Assembly (NCBI GenBank): GCA_030145245.1
Contig: JAQYWC010000007.1
Coordinates: 1-47,567 of the forward strand
DNA: 47,567 nucleotides
Direction of reading: 5' to 3'
Origin: Desulfobacterium sp.
GTDB lineage: Bacteria > Desulfobacterota > Desulfobacteria > Desulfobacterales > Desulfobacteraceae
Numbering within the stretch: the stretch's first letter is position 1; each line of letters opens with the position of its first letter. This document shows, one piece after another, positions 1-8,096 of the stretch. The position numbers were made by a program, and so were the translations under genes. The notes under the pieces were generated by a model. It was not told where the DNA came from and made no database searches. It saw only the letters and a list, made by a program, of their open reading frames with translations.

Positions 1-112
1 CAAGCACTGCTAGATCAACCGCTATATTGTGTTCCTTTGTCAACGGGGATTCGTATCCGCAGCCGACCAGCAGCAAGATCGCTGTGGCAAAAACCATCAT
101 TATATATTTCAT
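1..112 (-). CDS. Putative lipoprotein, N-terminal fragment (runs off the left edge)
   Basis: This minus-strand reading frame starts with ATG at 112 and stays open to the window edge. It begins MKYIMMVFATAILLLVGCGY, a lipoprotein signal peptide with lipobox LVGC, so Cys18 is the likely lipidated residue and the product should be membrane-anchored. A G-rich ribosome-binding site lies a few bases upstream of the ATG. About 37 residues are visible, so no function can be assigned. It has the same orientation as the integron array and starts just past the weak attC-like repeat at 135-185, so it may be a further cassette gene. Confidence 0.6.
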   Translation of the reverse strand, partial: MKYIMMVFATAILLLVGCGYESPLTKEHNIAVDLAVL

Positions 113-134
113 TGTAATATCCCCCTTTCTTCAA

Positions 135-185
135 TGCTAACACGAAAAATCACCGGCTTGCCCGTGTGCATTTTTGTTGTTTTAC
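135..185 (-). other. attC-like imperfect inverted repeat after dtcC (or a terminator)
   Basis: The left part (AACA, then AAAAAT, CAC, CGG) pairs with a right part carrying the same blocks in reverse complement, with single extra bases between blocks and a short CTTGC-type loop. Pairing blocks interrupted by extrahelical bases is typical of attC sites. The left core TGCTAAC and the right GTTTTAC deviate from the RYYYAAC/GTTRRRY consensus, and about 51 bp is at the short end for attC. The CAC-CGG stem followed by a T-run on the minus strand could instead be a rho-independent terminator for dtcC. Confidence 0.35.
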
Positions 186-247
186 AACCGCTAAAAATGG
201 TTTAATCCTATCTCCAATTTTTTGGGGGAGGATCAATACATATTAAA

Positions 248-1486
248 TTATGACATTAAGTAATTTGTCGCTAAGTATTTTAGTAGTTTGGCACTTGTAT
301 ACGAAGAATAATTTTGGTAGTTGTCTCCCTTGCCCGAATCTGCAAAGTCTGACACCGATTTTATGGCAAACGTTTTAGGGCGGGGTTTAGGGCAGTTTTT
401 TGCAGCGTGCATTAAACCATAAATCTCCATTTCGATACCGATTAACTTTCTATTCTGGCTCAATATATCTTTTACGATTTCGTTATTTGCTAACACAGCT
501 GCTCCTGAGGCAATAGGGCCGATACGAAGTTTTAAACTAGTATCTGGTTTATCTCCAACCCATGAATTCTTAATTCTATCTAAAATTTCTTGTTTTGATC
601 TAATTTGTTGAAATATACCCAGAAGATCGGTGTCCAAAACAATTGGTCTAGGGTCTGGCAAAAAGGTAGGGTCTCCTTTCTTTTTTATGTATTTACCACT
701 ACCATAATCCCAAGATTGTTCAGCTATAAGAATATCTCCAATATTGGTTTTCCCTTTAATACCCGCACTTATACCAATCATTGCTAAATACTCTGGTTTA
801 AAATGTTGAATGATTTTCATAGAAAGTGTGGCTGTGCTTGTCATGCCCATGTGGGGGCAAGCCGCTGCAATAAAATGGATTTCTTGGTCCTTCTCTTTAT
901 TTTTGAAGGCACCCTTATAATAATTTGTAGCATCTCCTTTGATTCTGATTGAGTCCCAGCCATCAGCTATTTGTTTTAAAGCTCCTAATTCTAATTCGTC
1001 AAGAGCACAAACAATACCTAATTTTGATTCGTAATTTTCTTGTGGGCTGTTGTTTATAGATAGCATGGATGTAACCATGCTATTAATCTTGAAAGAAATC
1101 TTATCTTCCCAAATGGAAGAGGTCGGGTCGTATTTTATTAGGGATATTAAATGAGCATCGAAAAAATTTCTAAATTCATCACAAATTTCATCGTAGGCTG
1201 TTATGCCAATAATATTTAGTGGAACATTATATTTGTTAGGGCTATTGAAAATTACTTTTAAGAGGTCTACGCCACCGCTCTTGTTAGGCATTTGACCGAA
1301 TCTGTTAGGCACCTGGATATCTATAATAAGCAGATCATAGCTATGTTCTTTTAGGAGCCGTTTGGTGTTTATAGTATCTGGAAGGATCTCTACGCAATCC
1401 TCAGCAATATATTCGTTTCTCTGAATAACCTCAGATATTTTTATAGCTTTTTGCGCATTATCCTCAAGGACCAATATTTTAAGCAT
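248..1486 (-). CDS. dtcC: Detocs effector: receiver domain fused to nucleoside-phosphorylase (ATP nucleosidase) domain
   Basis: Residues 1 to about 125 form a response-regulator receiver domain with acidic pair E8/D9 and probable phosphoacceptor D56 (LLIIDIQVP). From about residue 155 a PNP/UDP phosphorylase-superfamily domain follows, with GIVCALDELELGAL, the glycine-rich IGISAGIKGKTNIGD, the substrate-loop GIEMEIYG (E352, E354) and SVSDFAD with D380 at the usual catalytic Asp position. In characterised Detocs systems this fusion is activated by phosphorylation and cleaves the adenine N-glycosidic bond of ATP, stopping phage replication by abortive infection. The gene is third in a tight operon, 2 bp after dtcB. 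Domain order and neighbours support DtcC; ATP as substrate is inferred from the family. Confidence 0.85.
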   Translation of the reverse strand: MLKILVLEDNAQKAIKISEVIQRNEYIAEDCVEILPDTINTKRLLKEHSYDLLIIDIQVPNRFGQMPNKSGGVDLLKVIFNSPNKYNVPLNIIGITAYDEICDEFRNFFDAHLISLIKYDPTSSIWEDKISFKINSMVTSMLSINNSPQENYESKLGIVCALDELELGALKQIADGWDSIRIKGDATNYYKGAFKNKEKDQEIHFIAAACPHMGMTSTATLSMKIIQHFKPEYLAMIGISAGIKGKTNIGDILIAEQSWDYGSGKYIKKKGDPTFLPDPRPIVLDTDLLGIFQQIRSKQEILDRIKNSWVGDKPDTSLKLRIGPIASGAAVLANNEIVKDILSQNRKLIGIEMEIYGLMHAAKNCPKPRPKTFAIKSVSDFADSGKGDNYQNYSSYTSAKLLKYLATNYLMS

Positions 1487-1488
1487 TT

Positions 1489-1953
1489 TTATTCTTCGCC
1501 TCTTCCTGAAAATTTTTCAATTGCTTTAATTAATTCAACTCTCCAATTATTTTGTGCCGCATTATAATAAACACAACCTTTGTAGTTATTTTGATATGTA
1601 CATTCCAACTCTTTGCATACTTCTTTTAAGGAGATGCTTTTTCCTTTTTCACCGAATTTTTCGAATTGGGTCAAAATTATCGCAGGGGTGTTTATCTTTT
1701 TTCTTTTCATTTGCCGTAAGATTTCTTTGCCCCCAAATATTCTGGGGCGTCCTCCGGTTTCAAAAGGGGTAATATCAAATGTAGGCATACTCATGTCTAA
1801 GATTAAAAGATCATAATCAGAGTTAATTAATGCGTTCAAACCTGTATTGTATGAGTACTTTTCCGCTATTGAGATAGTGGAAAAATACTCATTTAGACAT
1901 TCTTTTATTTGCCTCAACTTATTTTGATCGTCTTCTATGATAAGTATTTTCAT
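1489..1953 (-). CDS. dtcB: Detocs stand-alone receiver protein (phosphate sink)
   Basis: This 154-residue protein is essentially one receiver domain: acidic residues E7/D8/D9 near the N-terminus and probable phosphoacceptor D53 in YDLLILDMSMP. A basic insertion follows the acceptor, and the end is short and acidic with no output domain. In Detocs such a protein is reported to absorb phosphate that leaks from the kinase, preventing accidental effector activation. Its ATG overlaps the dtcA stop by 4 bp (ATGA), implying translational coupling, and its last codons contain a GAGG motif that can serve as the dtcC ribosome-binding site. The kinase, stand-alone receiver, receiver-PNP order is what identifies it. 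Confidence 0.8.
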   Translation of the reverse strand: MKILIIEDDQNKLRQIKECLNEYFSTISIAEKYSYNTGLNALINSDYDLLILDMSMPTFDITPFETGGRPRIFGGKEILRQMKRKKINTPAIILTQFEKFGEKGKSISLKEVCKELECTYQNNYKGCVYYNAAQNNWRVELIKAIEKFSGRGEE

Positions 1954-4900
1954 AAACTTATCTCCATCGATTGAATGTATAAGAAAACTTCAAATTGTTT
2001 ATTATCTGTTATATTAAAGTCAAGTTCATGTTCACAAGCTAAGTCAATTTTTAGTATTTTTTCTATTTTATGGAAACCAGAACCGCCCTCAACTCTAACT
2101 TTTTCGAGAAACATTTCTTTTTTCAATGATTTTTTAATTTTTTTAATTTTTTGAAAGAGATCTTCAAAGTTCTTTTTATAGGTAATTGAGTTTTTAATAA
2201 TTATTGTTAGATAATTACCGTCGTTGTGTGCTTCAATTTTAGCAGTATGGTTATTAACCTCATTATGTTTGAGTATGTTGTCAAATAACATGAAGAATAT
2301 GTTAACGAAATCCTTCAAAGTATAGCCTTTGAGTTTTTTCCCATAATCATTCGGATTTTTTATAGTTAATTGGTAGTTGGGGTTTATGTTGTTAACCATT
2401 TCTAAAGCAATATTAATTGGAAAAGATATATCATATGAGTCTATTTCTGAACCTTTTGCTCTACGGAACCAGTTGGCTATTTTATCAATCTCATACTGTA
2501 ACTGTATCCTAGCATTATTAATTACTGTAACCAATTCGACAACATCATCCCCATAATCGTTGGCTTCTTCTATTTCTTTCGCGAGTGCTATAAAAATGTA
2601 ATTGAATTGCATTTTTAAAGTAGTTTTGAAAATATTTCTGATTTGTTGGAGGTTTATTTCTGTTATTCGCCATAATTCTTCTATAACGGTATCAAGAAAT
2701 TCTTCAAAACTAACGGTTTCATCAATTTTCTTTTGCAACTCTTCTATTTCTTCAATAATTAGAAAGTAATTGAAGAGTCCATCTGATGGAATTTCTTCAG
2801 TTTGTATTTGAATCCATTCATTTTTGACTGCTTCAATAAGGGTATCTATTTCTTCAGAGAACTTTTTCAGAGATTTGTCTATGCTATTTTTGAAATCCGC
2901 ATTAATATCATCGAACTTTCTTAGCCAATATTCGTTAATGTTATATTCTCCGTTCAAATTTTTTTGTGTTATAAGTTTGAACGCTTCTAAAGGACTTCTT
3001 AATTGACCAATTAATGTTCCGTGCCTAATACCTACACTGAGATATCCGTCTAAACCATACTCGTTGTTGGCAACAAATTCGTTTCTAATCTCAAATACTA
3101 AATTGAAGAACAAGTTATGCCTGTTGCTACTTGGAACTTTGATTTTTACATTTTCAAACTTTTCATTTGGGATGATAATATAATCTGGGTCTTCGTTAAT
3201 TGACAAGACGGATGCCAATGAAAGGTATCTTGCATAGTTTTCTTTCAGTCGTTTTTCTAAAGATTGTTTAAGGCCATCGACATCGACATAAATTTTACTT
3301 TCTTCGATTTCTTTTAGGCCTTCCCTTATCATCAATTGTTGGCTAATTGTTTTTATCTCATCCGTATAAGTAGAAAAGTTATCATCGTCAATTTCAGTGA
3401 GTAACTGGCATACTAAAATTCGTTCTCTTTGGACCTCATCTGAGCTTGTAAAAAACTCTGATGAATCCATAACACTATTAACGCAAACACTACGCAAAAA
3501 GTATGTCAAAGCCTTTTTTTCAAACTTATTAACGACCCTCCTAAGTTCGGATGGTTTTTTTAGTCCCTGAGTCATTAAGAAATCTTCATATGCCTCAAAC
3601 AGAAACATATCTTTTTCATTACTAATATACTTAGAGTATAAATCAAAAATAATCGGTATTTCTAAACCTGGATTTTCTAATTCAAAGTCGGATAGAACTT
3701 CGACAAGCTCTGATATCGGCAATATCGGTAGAAATTCTCGGTTTAGTATATAAGTATCACAAATAACTTTAACGCATTTTAGATAGGACTCGCTTTCTAT
3801 ATGGCACCTAATTATTCCAGAGATGGCATCTTGATATGTTAATGGGTCATCAATATTAAGTAAGTTTTTAAAAAATAGCATCGCCTCCATGGGCTCATTG
3901 TTTTTTAAAAGTGAAATAGCTTTGTATTTCTGTTTTTGGTTTTTAAAAAGCTCTGTTTCATGAAAGTAGTCTGAATTGATATTTGTTTTGTCTGTATTTG
4001 AATCTAAAATTATTGTTGGTGACTCAGGGAAAAATTTAATAAGTTCCGAATTAAAAAGGGTTGAGTATTTCTCGTCAAGTAATAAAAAAAATTCTGGGAG
4101 ATACGGTGTTGAGTTTAGAAGACAAAATCTCTCCGAGTCTGTTGCAACTCCAAAATTTCTTGGTTTATATTCTTTTATACAAAAAGAAAGAAGCTGTACA
4201 GCCCATCTTTGCCAAGAAAATTGAGTTATGATTTTTGCAAGTTTCTGGAACGACTCCCTTGCTGAATCTGTTTTCAAAGCTATGTTAAACATTGTTTTAG
4301 AGATATCATTTTTTAAGGAAGTGCTTGTTGTGTTTATCTTTGTATGCCCAGTTTTTATAAAAGACTTTATGTAGGTATTATGTATAAGTATTTCACTCGG
4401 GTGTTTTTGTAAAAATGTTTCGCTTAACGCAATAGTCTCTTTATAGTTTCCGGTGTTGTAATTATCTAAAATCTTGAATATACTCTTTGTCTTCTCACAA
4501 GGAGCACCCATTCTTTTTAGGCCATGGGCAATTAAGAGGTTTTCTATTGCTATGTCTTGTATTTTTTTTTTTAAGAGAGAAATAGCTTCTTTTATATGAT
4601 TTAGGTTAACACCTTTAGAGGTCATTTTCTGACATATGCGTATAAAAAAGAGATATCTATCAATAATTGAGGAAGCAAATTCTAAATTTAACAAATCAGT
4701 GAATTTGTCATCTATATCATCCATAAATAATGGATTTAATTTGAAATAGAAAAACTCCATAATCGAATTGGAGTTATCTGCTTCACTGAAAGTCTTTTTT
4801 AGGGCTTCGTTGAATTTAAAATACGAAAGGTTAGGCTCTGCACGCATACTATAAAAATCAATAAGTACGCTAACAAATGGATCATTATCTTTTTCATTTA

Positions 4901-5390
4901 CAATCGAATTTTTAAATTCGATTTGTTCTTCTAAACCTTCGAATTCTTGGATTGCAGCCAATCGGTTTTCTATTAGCCAACTTGACCATCCTAATTTTGC
5001 TTCAATTTCATTTAGACATTGGTATGCACTACTTTTATTTTTTAGAAGCAATGCTTTTTCAAACTGGTCTTTTTTTTCAAGAAAGAAATTAATTTCATTG
5101 TGGAATTGTTCTATTAAAAACGCATAAAGATATAGACATTTGTCCAAGGGAAAGTATGCAAAAGGGATCTCTCTTCGAAGCTCCTTTATGTTATATGGGC
5201 TGCAATTCTTTAATAGATATGATCTATAGGCTGGAAGCTCCATTAACAATGGTAGTGTCTTTTTGAATTCATTAAAATTGATTGCAACGATATGACGTGC
5301 AAGAGATAATTTAGGATTTTTCGTTGCTCTCAAAATCCCTTTGAGTTTTAATGTCGCAGGCTTATTTTTTTTGCTTTTTTTTTTGTTCAT
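1950..5390 (-). CDS. dtcA: Detocs sensor: large helical-repeat protein with histidine-kinase ATPase domain
   Basis: The first ~700 residues are alpha-helical and TPR-like (for example NYKETIALSETFLQKHPSEI), with no membrane segment, so this should be a cytoplasmic sensor. Around residues 788-800 lies GIRHGTLIGQLRSPLEAF; H790 is a candidate phosphorylated His. The C-terminus is a HATPase_c domain with an N-box-like LFDNILKHNE (N1038) and a G-box EGGSGFHKI (residues 1101-1109). As DtcA it would sense infection and phosphorylate DtcB and DtcC. At 1146 residues it is typically long for this sensor class. It heads the operon; the ribosome-binding site is weak. Coding is strongly AT-rich, unlike the host genes to the right, consistent with transfer. 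The activating signal is unknown. Confidence 0.8.
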   Translation of the reverse strand: MNKKKSKKNKPATLKLKGILRATKNPKLSLARHIVAINFNEFKKTLPLLMELPAYRSYLLKNCSPYNIKELRREIPFAYFPLDKCLYLYAFLIEQFHNEINFFLEKKDQFEKALLLKNKSSAYQCLNEIEAKLGWSSWLIENRLAAIQEFEGLEEQIEFKNSIVNEKDNDPFVSVLIDFYSMRAEPNLSYFKFNEALKKTFSEADNSNSIMEFFYFKLNPLFMDDIDDKFTDLLNLEFASSIIDRYLFFIRICQKMTSKGVNLNHIKEAISLLKKKIQDIAIENLLIAHGLKRMGAPCEKTKSIFKILDNYNTGNYKETIALSETFLQKHPSEILIHNTYIKSFIKTGHTKINTTSTSLKNDISKTMFNIALKTDSARESFQKLAKIITQFSWQRWAVQLLSFCIKEYKPRNFGVATDSERFCLLNSTPYLPEFFLLLDEKYSTLFNSELIKFFPESPTIILDSNTDKTNINSDYFHETELFKNQKQKYKAISLLKNNEPMEAMLFFKNLLNIDDPLTYQDAISGIIRCHIESESYLKCVKVICDTYILNREFLPILPISELVEVLSDFELENPGLEIPIIFDLYSKYISNEKDMFLFEAYEDFLMTQGLKKPSELRRVVNKFEKKALTYFLRSVCVNSVMDSSEFFTSSDEVQRERILVCQLLTEIDDDNFSTYTDEIKTISQQLMIREGLKEIEESKIYVDVDGLKQSLEKRLKENYARYLSLASVLSINEDPDYIIIPNEKFENVKIKVPSSNRHNLFFNLVFEIRNEFVANNEYGLDGYLSVGIRHGTLIGQLRSPLEAFKLITQKNLNGEYNINEYWLRKFDDINADFKNSIDKSLKKFSEEIDTLIEAVKNEWIQIQTEEIPSDGLFNYFLIIEEIEELQKKIDETVSFEEFLDTVIEELWRITEINLQQIRNIFKTTLKMQFNYIFIALAKEIEEANDYGDDVVELVTVINNARIQLQYEIDKIANWFRRAKGSEIDSYDISFPINIALEMVNNINPNYQLTIKNPNDYGKKLKGYTLKDFVNIFFMLFDNILKHNEVNNHTAKIEAHNDGNYLTIIIKNSITYKKNFEDLFQKIKKIKKSLKKEMFLEKVRVEGGSGFHKIEKILKIDLACEHELDFNITDNKQFEVFLYIQSMEISL

Positions 5391-5796
5391 ATCACTTTGC
5401 GATTAAAATTATGTTTTGGATTAATTATAGGACGTGGATAGATAGCTATTTTTTAGAGTTTTAAATTGATAGAGTAGCATATCTCAAATCCTTGATTTGT
5501 TGGCTAATCAATTTAAGGAGTTTAGTAATTATAGTCTGAAAAAAGTTAAACTCTATAATTGATGCATAGTCAATCAAAAAATTTCGATCTTTGCTTTGCA
5601 TCATTTCGAACTGCCGACTTTTCATGTTATTACGGAAAAAACGTTAAGTTAAGCAGCCTCCACGAGACCAAAAAAAATCATGAAGCTGTCTTCAACTTAT
5701 TTGTTGGTCGAACCCGGTTTGCCGGGTGAGACTGGCACGATATTTTTCCTTGGTGTAAAGTAACTTTTTGCCTCTCCCGTCCGCCCGTAGGGCTTC
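5391..5796. other. Non-coding stretch upstream of dtcA
   Basis: No convincing gene lies in these 406 bp on either strand. The part next to dtcA is very AT-rich and should hold the Detocs promoter, but no clear hexamer pair stands out. Near 5710-5730 a short hairpin (CCCGG-TTTG-CCGGG) is visible without a following T-tract. The stretch ends at the attC-like site, so it would form the 5' leader of the Detocs cassette. Confidence 0.4.
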
Positions 5797-5880
5797 GTCC
5801 AACGTTTACATCACCAGCCAGTGAACTATTGAGTAAAAAAACAGCGAACCCTACTGGTTTGGTGAATGTGCTGGTTCGGT
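5797..5880 (-). other. attC-like recombination site
   Basis: The left core GTCCAAC (reverse complement GTTGGAC) fits the attC R' consensus GTTRRRY. The inner arms ACATCACCAGCCAGT and ACTGGTTTGGTGAATGT pair with two bulges, giving the bulged stem expected of a folded attC. The right core GTTCGGT deviates by one base. At 84 bp it is in the normal attC range. Its polarity, recombination core on the left and 3' of a minus-strand cassette, is the same as at the other sites in the array. Confidence 0.6.
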
Positions 5881-6207
5881 GATTTTTAGCTTTTCATTTA
5901 TTGATGGTAAGAAATTAATTTTATATATATGAGTGTGTTGCATAAAAACATAAACAATATTAGATGGTCGTATAGATCCGACCCGCAGCCAACCAACAGC
6001 CCACACACAAACAGTTTTCTCCGAAGGTAACTTTGTCCCGGAAGCTTCACACCTGTTAATTACTTCCCACGCATATTCCGGTAGGAAATCGGCAGCAGAA
6101 TGTCGTATTTATTATTGCTGTAGTGTTATTTTCATAGCCACTTAGGCAACTTATTATCGCATCTAATGCTGCAGATAACCGGTATATATAGACTTAATCC
6201 GTGGTGA
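5881..6207. other. Non-coding part of an integron cassette
   Basis: These 327 bp separate the attC-like site from the stop codon of the gene at 6208-6879. I find no supported ORF, RNA or strong terminator. The length between stop and attC is unusual, as most cassettes place attC right after the stop. It could be a decayed or ORF-less cassette whose own attC has been lost. Confidence 0.35.
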
Positions 6208-6879
6208 TTATCTCAAATCCTCCAAAAATATTGACGGGCCAAGCCTCTGTAACGCCAAATCCTTTAGTCCTGTAGCGCCGACAATCCCACCCCATTTCTT
6301 TAGAACCCACTGCAAAAAACTCTTCTGAGCATATGCTATACCAAGGCTGTCGCTAATCTCGTAAACCGCACTTGACCCCGTTTGTTTGAGGTAATCTGGG
6401 TAGAGTCTCTCTGCCGCACTAACTATATTTTGTAGAAATCGTCCCAGAGACTGACCTTCTCTAACCGCACGTTCGGACAAATCAACCCTGATTGCTCGAT
6501 CAAATCTCAAGCTTGCTTGATCGTTGTCAACTTCAAGGTCTATCAGGATAAGATCCGCATTCCCACCAAACTCCGTTAGGCCATTTTTTCTTAGGAAATT
6601 GCGAAAGTCCTCAAAAGCGCTAAGTTCAAACTCCATCAGGTCGTTCCAACCAAGATAATGAAAGTCAATAAAGTTCTTCGACTCTATATCCAACAGGTGG
6701 AAACGACGCTCCAACTCAACGGCGGTAGCATCGCCACCGTTGGCTTCATCAATAACGAAGAATAGACCGATGGGAAACGAGAATCGTTTCATACCGGATT
6801 CTTCACGAAGTGCGTCGATTCGATACTCCAAGTTAGCTCTAAACTTTTCTATATCCCAACTGTGCATCACCATTGCCAT
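6208..6879 (-). CDS. Unrecognised integron cassette protein, 223 aa
   Basis: The start at 6879 (MAMVMHSWDIEKF) is chosen because GGAGGG lies 7 bases upstream; the longer frame to 6942 would translate part of the adjacent structured element. The protein is soluble, with no signal peptide, membrane segment or cysteine cluster. Visible blocks are FPIGLFFVIDEANGGDA, NFIDFHYLGWNDL and NADLILIDLEVDND, the last two resembling beta strands of an alpha/beta domain. I do not recognise the family. By context, between defence genes in an integron, a defence or accessory role is possible but unsupported. Confidence 0.65.
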   Translation of the reverse strand: MAMVMHSWDIEKFRANLEYRIDALREESGMKRFSFPIGLFFVIDEANGGDATAVELERRFHLLDIESKNFIDFHYLGWNDLMEFELSAFEDFRNFLRKNGLTEFGGNADLILIDLEVDNDQASLRFDRAIRVDLSERAVREGQSLGRFLQNIVSAAERLYPDYLKQTGSSAVYEISDSLGIAYAQKSFLQWVLKKWGGIVGATGLKDLALQRLGPSIFLEDLR

Positions 6880-6904
6880 GTCTTGGCCCTCCGTTTTGAG
6901 AGGT

Positions 6905-7340
6905 GTCCTGTAATTGCCGGCTGAAAACAATGATTTACGCACGGCACAGGCGTGACTTTATGGGGTGAAATGCCCCTATACGTGAGTCCTGTTAACTGGT
7001 TATGGTTAACATAAGTATTAGCCGAAAACAAGGGCGGAACCGCGAAAAACCGTCCGAAGGAAGTTGGAGTGCAAAAATATGAACCGACGAACAGAATCAG
7101 CATATAAGGTCCAGTCTCCGGGTAAGTCAGCAGGTCTGCCCTTCGGGCTGCAACATGACAAAGCCCTATACTCAGGAGATAAGGTAAATGCTGCGGTTGT
7201 GTAGTGACAGTTCACGTCCTTATCCGGGAAGATCTGTTTCACATGCCGTGGATCTTACTGTAGTAATTCCCGGATCGGACCCTACCGGGAAACCAAGGTT
7301 CTGGCATCACCGGCTGTTGTCGACGGTGATGAGTCCTTTA
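6905..7340 (+). mobile_element. Structured non-coding element, possibly a 5' remnant of an attC-targeting group II intron
   Basis: The 485 bp between two cassette genes are rich in nested inverted repeats, for example CCGGGAA...TTCCCGG enclosing AAGATC...GATCTT at about 7225-7275, and CATCACCG...CGGTGATG at about 7306-7332. The layout on the plus strand (GGGGTGAAATGCCCC hairpin, GTTAACTGGTTATGGTTAAC, then a purine-rich section) resembles, from memory, the 5' ribozyme part of class C group II introns. Such introns enter attC sites opposite to cassette genes, as here. No reverse-transcriptase frame or domain V is visible, so if real it is 3'-truncated. Ends are approximate. Minus-strand ORFs inside it are judged spurious. 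Confidence 0.35.
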
Positions 7341-7364
7341 TGGAAACACGAACAATAAATATTG

Positions 7365-8012
7365 TTATATCCATTCATTACAAATTTGATTTCTGTAGAA
7401 GTCGGAATGAATATCGAATTGAGGTTCAATATTTTCGGTTAGTAAATAACTTTGCTCATACACACTGAGCTTTAAAATATCTCCAAGCCACATGATTACA
7501 TTACCTTTAATGTTTTTTCCGAAAGGGATTTGAACTCCTTCCTTTAAAAATTTTATGGTACCAAAGCTATCTGATGCGAAATGACTATTGTAATCATTAT
7601 GATGCATGTATTTAGTTAATACTTTGGAAGAAAAATATACGGGAGTTAAGTAACCGTTTGATGGTGGTGGCGGATTAAATAGCCCTGGAATAAAATGATG
7701 TTCAACTGCTGAATATAAAAGATTAATATTGTTAGCAATTGGGAATTTGATACGATTGAAAAAACCAAATTTATTTATTCGGATTTCAGAAAAGTTTGAA
7801 TGTATAGCTTTCGCACATTCTTCTTCGATCAATACGGCTGTAACAACGGGAAAATATATTTTTCCAGTTAACGGGCTTTTTAAGTATGGCGTTTTTGAAA
7901 GACATATTTTAATATTTTTGTAATAAATTGTTTTTTGATTCCATACTAAATGAAGTGGTTGTTCTTCTTCATCAAAATACGAGTAATGTGGTTCGAGAAT
8001 ATCTATATGCAT
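7365..8012 (-). CDS. Unrecognised integron cassette protein, 215 aa
   Basis: It starts 14 bases after the core of the attC-like site at 8026, the usual position for the first codon of a cassette, and ends with TAA inside a small palindrome (AACAATA-AA-TATTGTT, 7351-7366) that may be an attC remnant. The sequence is aromatic-rich and soluble, with blocks LVWNQKTIYYKNIKICLSKT, SPLTGKIYFPVVTAVL and FNPPPPSNGYLTPVYFSSK. The latter two suggest a beta-rich fold. No known domain is recognised, and no signal peptide or membrane helix is present. It appears to be a single-gene cassette in the array orientation. Confidence 0.65.
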   Translation of the reverse strand: MHIDILEPHYSYFDEEEQPLHLVWNQKTIYYKNIKICLSKTPYLKSPLTGKIYFPVVTAVLIEEECAKAIHSNFSEIRINKFGFFNRIKFPIANNINLLYSAVEHHFIPGLFNPPPPSNGYLTPVYFSSKVLTKYMHHNDYNSHFASDSFGTIKFLKEGVQIPFGKNIKGNVIMWLGDILKLSVYEQSYLLTENIEPQFDIHSDFYRNQICNEWI

Positions 8013-8025
8013 TATTCTTATTCCT

Positions 8026-8096
8026 ACCTAACGCTGCGTTCTGCGGTAAAATTGAAGCGAAGCGGAAAATTTTCCAACAGCAGCGTCTTCTTATAC
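8026..8096 (-). other. attC-like recombination site after lmuB
   Basis: The left core ACCTAAC is a perfect RYYYAAC, so its complement GTTAGGT is a perfect recombination core. The right end CTTATAC differs by one base from the common GTTATAC. Arms AACGCTGC and GCAGCGTC pair, and the middle holds further complementary blocks (GGTAAAATTGAAGCG against CGCTTC...TTTTCC-type sequence). The 71-bp site overlaps the lmuB stop codon, as attC sites often do. Confidence 0.65.

Noticed and set aside
6867-7242. Minus-strand frames of 74-78 codons in the structured element
   Set aside because: They lie wholly in the hairpin-rich putative intron remnant, overlap each other and lack Shine-Dalgarno sequences.
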